A stretch of 13,141 nt of DNA from Gulosibacter massiliensis (GTDB lineage Bacteria > Actinomycetota > Actinomycetes > Actinomycetales > Microbacteriaceae): the NCBI GenBank assembly GCA_945901035.1, contig CAMDKN010000017.1, positions 1 through 13,141 on the forward strand, in the 5' to 3' direction. The translations under genes were made by a program, and so were the position numbers. Within the stretch, counting starts at the first letter, position 1; the number at the start of each line of letters is the position of its first letter. Positions 7,085 to 13,141 of this stretch are shown piece after piece. The notes beneath the pieces are model-generated. The model was not told the origin of the DNA, searched no databases, and was given only the letters and a program-made list of their open reading frames with translations.

Positions 7085-7803
7085 GTGCCGTTCGAATCGG
7101 AGTGGTGTTTCCGACCACGTTCAATCTGAACGCCGATGCCGCGAATGCTCAGGTGCTCGTCAAGCGTCTTCTGCTATCCGATGTGGACGCCGAGGTTGTG
7201 CCGCTCGACATCGATGCCATGGCCGCCACGGTGTCGGTAGACGCGCTGATCGTGGGATCCGGTTCGTCATCCAACGTCTCGGCGCCCGAAACGGCATCAC
7301 CGCGTGTGCGCGACTTCCTGAAAGCCGCACTGTTGGCGGAAACCCCCATCCTCGCCGTGTCCAACGGTTTCCATCTGTGGGGCAGCCTGACCGCTAAAGA
7401 CGGACAGACCATCGCCGGTTGGGACCTGGTCCCAGCCCACACTCTTTTCGGAGCAACCCAACACGTGACGATCGGCGTGCAGGTCACGACCGCGTGGGGA
7501 ACGCTGGTCGGGGTGGAAAACCACAACGCGACCGTCGTCCTCGACGGGTGCGACCCGCTGGGGACGGTGACGCACGGGGTGGGGAACAACTCGGGCGGAG
7601 TGGACGGGATTCACTTCGGTTCGCTCTGGGGAACTCACATCCACGGCCCCGTGTTCGCTATGAACCCATTCCTCGCGGACGAATTCGCTTCGCGGGTTCT
7701 CGGACGGCTTGGCCTCGCTTACGCTCGCGGCGAACGCCTGGCTGAGCTCGACCAGTTGTCGGTCGGAACATCGGAGCACCTCGTTCGGCTGCAGACGCCC
7801 TAA
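7081..7803 (+). CDS. gatD: GatD-like class I glutamine amidotransferase with Cys-to-Ser nucleophile
   Basis: The 240-residue protein matches the fold of GatD, the glutaminase that feeds ammonia to MurT. Landmarks: IGVVFPTTFNLNADAANAQVL (start, in the place of the usual Y-P-D-L-L-N-x-Y-G-D-x-G-N), VGVENHN (143-149), GVGNNSGGVDG (167-176) and GTHIHGP (184-190) with the catalytic-type His188. The nucleophile elbow, normally A-V-C-G-G-Y-Q-L-L-G, reads AVSNGFHLWG: residue 94 is Ser (codon TCC, 7360-7362). The usual GGGQD loop reads GSGSSSN (59-65). Glutaminase activity is therefore probably lost or changed, while the frame is intact and the rest of the fold is kept, which argues for a retained structural or altered function, not a dying gene. 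The ATG overlaps the murT stop by 4 bp. It could instead be a divergent amidotransferase using Ser, which is rare in this fold. Confidence 0.8.
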   Translation: MSAVRIGVVFPTTFNLNADAANAQVLVKRLLLSDVDAEVVPLDIDAMAATVSVDALIVGSGSSSNVSAPETASPRVRDFLKAALLAETPILAVSNGFHLWGSLTAKDGQTIAGWDLVPAHTLFGATQHVTIGVQVTTAWGTLVGVENHNATVVLDGCDPLGTVTHGVGNNSGGVDGIHFGSLWGTHIHGPVFAMNPFLADEFASRVLGRLGLAYARGERLAELDQLSVGTSEHLVRLQTP

Positions 7804-7860
7804 CCCCGGTGACCCGTCAACCTGCCGTTGGGCTCGGATGTCGAGAGCGAAGCCGGCCGC
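7804..7860. other. Short convergent gap between gatD-like gene and DUF7455 gene
   Basis: 57 bp between two stop codons facing each other. I see no strong GC hairpin followed by T residues; only TGAC/GTCA near 7810-7818, too short to call. Termination here is unresolved. Confidence 0.5.
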
Positions 7861-8085
7861 TTAGTTCGCTTGGTCGGTGATCAGCCGGTCGGTCTCGTCG
7901 AGCCATTCGAGGGCTGTCGGTTCAAGAGCGGCTTTGACCTGTCCCGCGTGGTGTCCGCAGAAAAAGAGTTCCCCGGACTGAAGACGTACTCGAACATAAG
8001 CCTGAGCGCCGCACGAGTCACAACGGTCAAGCCCGTTGAGCTGGGGCATTGTGGTGATGTCAGAGGCTGAGTTCAGAGAAGTCAT
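7861..8085 (-). CDS. Small zinc-ribbon-like protein, DUF7455 family
   Basis: A 74-residue protein of a small actinobacterial family of unknown function that commonly lies beside the primary sigma and topoisomerase B genes. The core LDRCDSCGAQAYVRVRLQSG is followed by ELFFCGHH; Cys22, Cys25, Cys43 and His45/His46 are well placed to hold one zinc ion. The C-terminal half (about 50-74) is acidic and probably helical. AAAGGA five bases before ATG supports the start. The gene faces away from parE across 170 bp and converges on the gatD-like gene. Nucleic-acid or protein binding is possible but nothing in the sequence shows a partner. Confidence 0.88.
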   Translation of the reverse strand: MTSLNSASDITTMPQLNGLDRCDSCGAQAYVRVRLQSGELFFCGHHAGQVKAALEPTALEWLDETDRLITDQAN

Positions 8086-8255
8086 GTACGTCCTTTCGAT
8101 GTCTCTATTCCATCATGCCCCGACGACATTTCCGGTCGATTCGGCGCAGGTTTCGCCGACGGCGTAAAACCACTCCACAGCGACGGAGAGCCTGCCGTTC
8201 GTGTCGCCGGTGCTCGCCTAATGTGGTGGGTGCCCCTGTAACGAAAGTCTGTGCT
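8086..8255. promoter_or_regulatory. Divergent intergenic region of DUF7455 gene and parE
   Basis: The longest non-coding stretch in the window, 170 bp. It holds the AAAGGA site of the DUF7455 gene, a 6-bp inverted repeat TCGGCG (8141-8146) / CGCCGA (8154-8159) with a third CGGCG copy at 8160-8164, and a TAATGT -10-like hexamer at 8219-8224 for parE that would give a leader of about 25 bases. A reading frame continues through here into parE, but its Arg-rich peptide has no family resemblance. No tRNA or riboswitch is recognised. Confidence 0.5.
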
Positions 8256-10328
8256 GTGTCAACCGATTATTCCGCCCGCCATCTCAGCGTCCTCGAAGGA
8301 CTCGAGGCGGTACGAAAGCGCCCGGGCATGTACATCGGTTCGACCGACGAACGCGGGTTGATGCACTGCCTCTGGGAAGTGATTGACAACTCGGTCGATG
8401 AAGCACTGGCGGGACACGGTTCCTCCATTGGGGTAACTCTCCATCCCGACGGCAGTATCGAAGTTCACGACACCGGTCGAGGAATACCCGTCGACATCGA
8501 GCCACGGACGGGACTTTCCGGTGTCGAAGTGGTGTTCACCAAGTTGCACGCGGGGGGAAAGTTTGGTTCGGGCTCGTACACCGCGTCGGGTGGTCTGCAC
8601 GGAGTGGGCGCTTCCGTGGTTAACGCGCTGAGCGAACGCCTCGATGTGTTCGTCGATCGGGGCGGTTCGACGTTCACGATGTCGTTCCACCGCGGTGAAC
8701 CCGGAATCTTCGACGACACCGACTCCATGAGCCCGCGAGCGCCGTTCACTCCCTACATCGAAAACTCGGAATTGCGCGTGGTCGGCAAAACCGCAAAGGG
8801 TGTGACCGGGACTCGCGTGCGGTGGTGGCCAGACCCCGAGATTTTCGGGACGTCGACCCTCATCGAACTCGAGTCTCTTCTCGCCCGAGCACGACAGACG
8901 GCGTTCCTCGTCCCGGGGTTGACACTGGAAGTGTCCGATGAGCGATCGGACACCATCGACAGGCACGCTTTCTCGTTCGCGGGGGGTATCGCCGAATTCA
9001 CCGAGTTCCTCGCACCGGACGGCGCGCTGACGTCGGTGTGGCGGTTGACGGGGGACGGCACGTACACCGAGACCGTCCCGGTGCTCGATGACGCCGGGCA
9101 CATGGTGTCCACGGACGTCGAACGCTCCTGTCACGTCGACATTGCGCTGCGCTGGGGAGACGGCTACGAATCCGTTCACAAATCGTTCGTCAACATCATT
9201 GCGACCCCCAAGGGCGGAACCCACGTGTCGGGATTTGAGCAGGCGATCGTCAAGGTGCTTCGCGCGGAGGTGGACAAGAACTCTCGCCGGCTCAAGGCCG
9301 GAAATGACAAGTTGGAGAAAGACGACATCCTCACGGGGTTGACGAGCGTGATTACCGTGCGCGTCGCCGAGCCACAGTTCGAAGGACAGACCAAAGAGAT
9401 TCTGGGCACGCCCGCCGTTCGGCAGGTGGTGTCGAACGTGGTGATCGCGGCGCTGGAGGCCAAATTCGCCTCGACCAAGCGTGAGGATAAAGCGCAAACG
9501 GCCCTCGTCCTCGACAAGATCGTCGCTGAAATGAAGAGCCGCATCTCGGCCCGCGCCCACAAGGAAACGCAGCGTCGAAAGAACGCGCTCGAGTCGTCGA
9601 CGCTTCCCGCCAAACTCGTCGATTGTCGCTCGGACGATTTCGAACGCAGCGAACTCTTCATCGTCGAGGGCGACTCTGCACTCGGCACGGCCAAGCTCGC
9701 CCGCGATTCCGAGTTTCAGGCGTTGCTTCCCATCCGCGGCAAGATTCTGAACGTCCAAAAGGCGTCGGTGTCGGACATGTTGTCGAACACCGAGTGTGCG
9801 TCGATTTTGCAGGTGATTGGCGCGGGCAGCGGCCGCACCTTTGACCTGAGCCAAGCGCGCTACGGCAAGGTCATCATCATGAGCGACGCGGACGTCGACG
9901 GCGCGCACATTCGGACGCTCCTCCTCACACTGTTCTTCAAGTACATGCGGCCGCTCGTTGACGCTGGCCGGGTCTATGCGGCGGTGCCTCCGCTCCATCG
10001 AATTGTCGCCATGAACCCGGGGTCGAAACCCAACGAGGTGATTTATACCTATTCCGAGGCCGAACTGCACGCGCGGCTCGACGGGTTGCGCAAAGCGAAC
10101 CGCAAGTGGCAAGAGCCCATCCAGCGCTATAAGGGTCTGGGGGAAATGGACGCCGACCAACTTGCCGATACGACGATGAGTCTCGAACACCGCACGCTGC
10201 GCCGAGTGCGAATCGCGGACGCCGAACAATCGACGGCGATGTTCGAGCTGCTGATGGGGAACGAAGTGGCACCTCGACGAGAGTTCATCATCGATGGGGC
10301 GCTCGACCGAGACCGAATCGACGTTTAG
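8256..10328 (+). CDS. parE: DNA topoisomerase IV (type IIA), subunit B, ATPase
   Basis: ATPase and TOPRIM subunit that, with the A subunit, passes one DNA duplex through another to unlink chromosomes. With GTG at 8256 the protein is 690 residues (start [29 protein letters not shown]), the usual length; the frame extends 141 bp further upstream but codes only an Arg-rich stretch. GHKL ATPase motifs: [11 protein letters not shown] (Glu41, Asn45), DTGRGIP (Asp72), [14 protein letters not shown] (from about 113). QTK (378-380) contacts the ATP gamma-phosphate. TOPRIM: EGDSALG (Glu471) and the metal-binding DADVDGAH (Asp544, Asp546, Asp548); near the end [12 protein letters not shown]. ParE is preferred to GyrB because its partner is ParC-like and there is no dnaA/recF context. 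It is tail to tail with parC; their stop codons overlap. The start has only a weak GAAAG ribosome site. Confidence 0.92.
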   Translation: MSTDYSARHLSVLEGLEAVRKRPGMYIGSTDERGLMHCLWEVIDNSVDEALAGHGSSIGVTLHPDGSIEVHDTGRGIPVDIEPRTGLSGVEVVFTKLHAGGKFGSGSYTASGGLHGVGASVVNALSERLDVFVDRGGSTFTMSFHRGEPGIFDDTDSMSPRAPFTPYIENSELRVVGKTAKGVTGTRVRWWPDPEIFGTSTLIELESLLARARQTAFLVPGLTLEVSDERSDTIDRHAFSFAGGIAEFTEFLAPDGALTSVWRLTGDGTYTETVPVLDDAGHMVSTDVERSCHVDIALRWGDGYESVHKSFVNIIATPKGGTHVSGFEQAIVKVLRAEVDKNSRRLKAGNDKLEKDDILTGLTSVITVRVAEPQFEGQTKEILGTPAVRQVVSNVVIAALEAKFASTKREDKAQTALVLDKIVAEMKSRISARAHKETQRRKNALESSTLPAKLVDCRSDDFERSELFIVEGDSALGTAKLARDSEFQALLPIRGKILNVQKASVSDMLSNTECASILQVIGAGSGRTFDLSQARYGKVIIMSDADVDGAHIRTLLLTLFFKYMRPLVDAGRVYAAVPPLHRIVAMNPGSKPNEVIYTYSEAELHARLDGLRKANRKWQEPIQRYKGLGEMDADQLADTTMSLEHRTLRRVRIADAEQSTAMFELLMGNEVAPRREFIIDGALDRDRIDV

Positions 10329-12742
10329 CGCAGACGAGTTCCCAGGATAGACACGACATCCGGAAGCGGAGCGCCCGTTCCATCGCGTTTTCCGACATCG
10401 TCCGGCAGGTCGCGGGCGGTGCCGTCCGTCGCTGAGGCCCGCGGATCGAAACCAACGAACGCCATCGAAAGCCCGATCTCGCCCTTGAGGAGCGTGTGCG
10501 AGCGGACACCGCTGGTGGCCCGACCCTTGGCGGGGAATTCGCTCAGGGGAGTTACCTTGGCGCGGCCCGGATCCGCCCCGGTCAGCGTGGCGCCCGCGGC
10601 GGTTACGGTCACAACACGGACTTCGGGAGACGGTTCGACGCTGGCGAATGACACAACGGTGTCGCCATCGGCCAGTTTGATTCCGGCGACACCGGCTGCA
10701 CCCACGCCCTGGGGGCGAACGCTCATCGCGGCGAAGTGCAGCAACTGAGTCTGGCGGGTGACGAACACGAGTTCCTGCCCGTCCGGCGCTGGGTCGGCTC
10801 CAACGACCTCGTCGTTGTCATCGAGGTTGATGATGGCGAAATCGGCGCGAGCGGGGAAGGACGCCGGATCGACTCGTTTGACCGTTCCGCGGCGGGTCCC
10901 GAGCGCGAGAGCCACCTCGGAAATCTCGACAATCGTCACGATGCGTTCGCCCGTGGCCAAACCGAGAATGTAGTCGGTGGCGACGGACCCGCTCGCAAAT
11001 CCGACCGTTCCAGAAGATGACGGCAGGGCAACGGGGGAGAAGCGAATCAATCGCCCGCGGGTGGTGATCGCACCTAGTTCTCCGCGCGTCGAACTGCGAA
11101 CGGCGGCTCGGACGACATCGTGCTTTACTCGCTTTGTCGCGGGGGAGAACTCCGCGGTCACGGTGGTGCGCAACAACTTGCCGGTCGCGGTCAAAATCAC
11201 GGTGCAGGGCGTGTCTTCGACTTCAAGTCCCTGACTGGCGATTGCGCCGACGACCGGCACATCATCCCCGTCCAGAAGTGTGGTCCGACGGGGGGTGCCG
11301 TACTTCGTCGCGACGTCCGCCAGTTCGTCCGACACCAGGGTTCGAAGTGAGCCCTCGCTCGACAACAGAGTGGTGAGAGCCGCGATGTCCACGACGAGCG
11401 CTTCTCGTTCGGTCTCCAGATCGAGTCGCGAGAACTTGGTCAATCGGCGCAGTCGAAGTTCGAGAATGTAGTCGGCTTGAATTTCGGTGAGATCGAATGT
11501 GTTCTGCAGACTGGCGCGGGCCGCATCGGCATCATCCGAGGCGCGGATCACGGCGATGACCGAATCGATGTCGACGATGGCGCGCAGCAACCCGTCGACC
11601 AGGTGCAGGCGTTCGGTCTTGCGGTCGAGGCGAAAGCGTGATCGGCGGGTGACAACCTGCAGCCGGTGGGCGATGTACACCCGCAGCATCTCGACCAAAC
11701 CGAGCGTCAGCGGTTTCCCGTCAACCAACGCGACGTTGTTGATGGAGAACCCGTCTTCGAGCGGGGTGAGTCGGTACAACTGATCGAGCACCGCTTCGGG
11801 GGAAAATCCGGTCTTGACTTCGATGACCAATCGGAGCCCGTTTTTACGGTCAGTGAGGTCGACCACGTTCGAGATTCCGGTGATCTTTTTCTTGGTGACT
11901 CCGTCTTTGATTCGTTCGATGACCCGTTCGGGACCGACCAGATAGGGAAGTTCCGTGACCACGATTCCGGTCTTCCGAGCGGACACCTGCTCGATCGTCG
12001 ACCGTGCGCGGGTGCGGAACGTGCCTTTCCCGCTCGAATAGGCGTCACGTATTCCGTCCAATCCAACGATGATTCCACCGCTCGGCAGGTCGGGCCCGGG
12101 AATGAATGTCATGAGGTCGTCGAGGCTGGCGTCGGGGTGTGCCAACAGGTGGCGGGCCGCGTCGATCACTTCGACCAAATTGTGCGGGGCCATGTTCGTC
12201 GCCATTCCCACAGCGATCCCCGCTGCGCCGTTCACCAACAGGTTCGGGAACGCGGCGGGCAATACGTCGGGTTGCAGTAGTTGCCCGTCGTAGTTGGGCA
12301 CGAAATCGACGACGTCTTCGTCGAGGCTGTCCGTCATCGCGATTGCCTCGGGCCGCAGCTTGGCTTCGGTGTATCGTGACGCCGCGGGACCGTCGTCCAG
12401 TGAACCGAAGTTTCCGTGACCGTCCACGAAGGGCACGCGGAGGCTGAACGATTGGGCGAGGCGAACCAGTGCGTCGTAAATAGCGCTGTCTCCGTGAGGG
12501 TGTAGCTTGCCCATGACTTCGCCGACGACTCGGGCGCTCTTGACATAACCCTTGTCGGGGCGGAGTCCCATTTCCGCCATCTGATAGATGATGCGTCGCT
12601 GAACGGGCTTCAATCCGTCGCGGGCGTCGGGCAGAGCGCGAGAATAGATGACGGAGTAGGCATACTCGAGGAATGACCCCTGCATCTCGTGGGACAGGTC
12701 GACATCATCGATGCGTTCGGAAAAAGAAGGGATCTCGCTCAC
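10325..12742 (-). CDS. parC: DNA topoisomerase IV (type IIA), subunit A
   Basis: DNA breakage-reunion subunit partnering ParE. With GTG at 12742 it is 805 residues; a longer frame (to 13081) lies antisense to the phosphodiesterase gene and has no family sequence. Residues 27-127 hold the winged-helix core: [21 protein letters not shown] (key part at 26-46), [21 protein letters not shown] (70-90), and the catalytic tyrosine Tyr124 in SRYTE. Ser86 and Asp90 stand at the positions of E. coli GyrA Ser83 and Asp87, the quinolone-susceptible state. Residues about 490-760 form the C-terminal beta-pinwheel. No GyrA-box (QRRGGKG) is visible, which favours topoisomerase IV over gyrase. A TAAAGT -10-like hexamer lies ten bases upstream, inside the divergent gene. 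It faces parE with overlapping stops, so the two subunits are made from separate transcripts. Confidence 0.92.
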   Translation of the reverse strand: MSEIPSFSERIDDVDLSHEMQGSFLEYAYSVIYSRALPDARDGLKPVQRRIIYQMAEMGLRPDKGYVKSARVVGEVMGKLHPHGDSAIYDALVRLAQSFSLRVPFVDGHGNFGSLDDGPAASRYTEAKLRPEAIAMTDSLDEDVVDFVPNYDGQLLQPDVLPAAFPNLLVNGAAGIAVGMATNMAPHNLVEVIDAARHLLAHPDASLDDLMTFIPGPDLPSGGIIVGLDGIRDAYSSGKGTFRTRARSTIEQVSARKTGIVVTELPYLVGPERVIERIKDGVTKKKITGISNVVDLTDRKNGLRLVIEVKTGFSPEAVLDQLYRLTPLEDGFSINNVALVDGKPLTLGLVEMLRVYIAHRLQVVTRRSRFRLDRKTERLHLVDGLLRAIVDIDSVIAVIRASDDADAARASLQNTFDLTEIQADYILELRLRRLTKFSRLDLETEREALVVDIAALTTLLSSEGSLRTLVSDELADVATKYGTPRRTTLLDGDDVPVVGAIASQGLEVEDTPCTVILTATGKLLRTTVTAEFSPATKRVKHDVVRAAVRSSTRGELGAITTRGRLIRFSPVALPSSSGTVGFASGSVATDYILGLATGERIVTIVEISEVALALGTRRGTVKRVDPASFPARADFAIINLDDNDEVVGADPAPDGQELVFVTRQTQLLHFAAMSVRPQGVGAAGVAGIKLADGDTVVSFASVEPSPEVRVVTVTAAGATLTGADPGRAKVTPLSEFPAKGRATSGVRSHTLLKGEIGLSMAFVGFDPRASATDGTARDLPDDVGKRDGTGAPLPDVVSILGTRLR

Positions 12743-12743
12743 A

Positions 12744-13141
12744 ATGACCCTGACTTTACCCGTGATCCCACCCACGGACCGTTGCCTCGCGGACGTGTTG
12801 GGGAGTTCCTTTCGATCGGTCCGAGGAGAAGCCAACGCTCTGGGGCTGCCCCCCGCGCGTCGGACGGTCATCGTCTTGGTCGACGGACTCGGTTCCGCCA
12901 ACCTTTCTTTTCGCGCTGCGCACGCGCGCCACCTCGGTCGCCTGAACCGATCCGACGTCGCCAGCGGTTTTCCGACCACCACCGCATCGGCACTGACCTC
13001 GCTCATGACGGGCGTGGATCCCGGTCTCTCGGGCATGGTCGGATACGCGATCCGCGATCCGGATTCGGGACTCGTTGTCAATCAACTGTCCGGGCTTGAT
13101 TCGTTGGTCATTCCGTCGTGGCAACCCGTTCCGACTCTGTG
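12744..13141 (+). CDS. Alkaline phosphatase superfamily phosphodiesterase/nucleotide pyrophosphatase, N-terminal part
   Basis: The first 132 codons of a phosphodiesterase of the alkaline phosphatase superfamily; the gene runs off the right edge. After a short variable start ([20 protein letters not shown]), residues 42-51 read [10 protein letters not shown], where Asp47 is the expected first metal ligand. [15 protein letters not shown] (76-90) aligns with the nucleophile motif of nucleotide pyrophosphatases, with Thr80 as the likely nucleophile. [12 protein letters not shown] follows, typical of the actinobacterial branch. The ATG at 12744 lies one base from the parC GTG; GAAGGGA (12726-12732) sits 11 bases upstream, inside parC. 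A GTG at 12762 is an alternative start. Substrate unknown; often found next to the topoisomerase IV genes in actinobacteria, from memory. Confidence 0.85.
   Translation, partial: MTLTLPVIPPTDRCLADVLGSSFRSVRGEANALGLPPARRTVIVLVDGLGSANLSFRAAHARHLGRLNRSDVASGFPTTTASALTSLMTGVDPGLSGMVGYAIRDPDSGLVVNQLSGLDSLVIPSWQPVPTL
12753..12758 (-). promoter_or_regulatory. Candidate -10 element of parC
   Basis: TAAAGT on the minus strand fits TANNNT. With seven bases to the transcript start it would begin at about 12745, three bases before the parC GTG. The element lies inside the phosphodiesterase coding sequence. Evidence is spacing only. Confidence 0.35.

Noticed and set aside
8115..8255. N-terminal extension of parE from ATG 8115
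   Set aside because: It codes an Arg-rich stretch unlike any topoisomerase; the family N-terminus begins at [14 protein letters not shown], matching the GTG at 8256.
8259..10229. A 656-residue open frame on the minus strand
   Set aside because: It lies fully antisense to parE, whose motifs are complete. The peptide is rich in Arg/His/Val with no family resemblance, as expected for a shadow frame in GC-rich DNA.
8256..12742. Calling the two topoisomerase genes gyrB and gyrA
   Set aside because: The A subunit lacks a visible GyrA-box and has ParC-type sequence ([23 protein letters not shown] in part), and the genes are not near dnaA/recF. Gyrase remains a lower-probability reading.
12743..13081. 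N-terminal extension of parC up to 13081
   Set aside because: The extra 113 residues are antisense to the phosphodiesterase gene, which shows real family motifs, and type IIA A subunits start near [10 protein letters not shown].

Overview
The window comes from a GC-rich actinobacterium, most likely a member of the Microbacteriaceae or a close aquatic relative. The grounds are the gene families, the GTG starts, the primary sigma factor with an Ala/Pro/Lys-rich N-terminus, the actinobacterial-type PAC2 and DUF7455 proteins, and a second type IIA topoisomerase (topoisomerase IV type) close to the sigma gene. The genome looks compact: the largest gap without a gene is about 170 bp (8086-8255), several genes overlap by 4 bp, and one divergent pair has start codons one base apart. 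There are no tRNA or rRNA genes, CRISPR arrays, insertion sequences or prophage genes. The lineage is inferred from protein resemblance remembered from these families, not from a search.

Left block (1-3366, minus strand): pepA (leucyl aminopeptidase), then lpdA (dihydrolipoamide dehydrogenase), then the 5' part of a lipoylated E2 acyltransferase gene. They read leftwards as a probable operon. The last two supply the E3 and E2 parts of the 2-oxoacid dehydrogenase complexes. A PAC2-family gene (3416-4321) diverges from pepA across only 49 bp.

Centre (4322-7803, plus strand): a hairpin-bearing leader and the primary sigma factor gene (sigA/hrdB). This is followed by a Mur ligase of the MurT type and a GatD-like amidotransferase, each overlapping the previous gene by 4 bp. 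The GatD-like protein has Ser in place of the catalytic Cys, so it probably cannot hydrolyse glutamine. This altered MurT/GatD pair is the most interesting thing in the window. In normal cells the pair amidates the alpha-carboxyl of peptidoglycan D-Glu, which is the very carboxyl used for cross-linking in the B-type peptidoglycan of Microbacteriaceae.

Right block (7861-13141): a small zinc-ribbon protein (DUF7455, minus), the topoisomerase IV B subunit (parE, plus) and A subunit (parC, minus) arranged tail to tail with overlapping stop codons, then the 5' part of an alkaline-phosphatase-superfamily phosphodiesterase (plus) whose start codon lies one base from that of parC.
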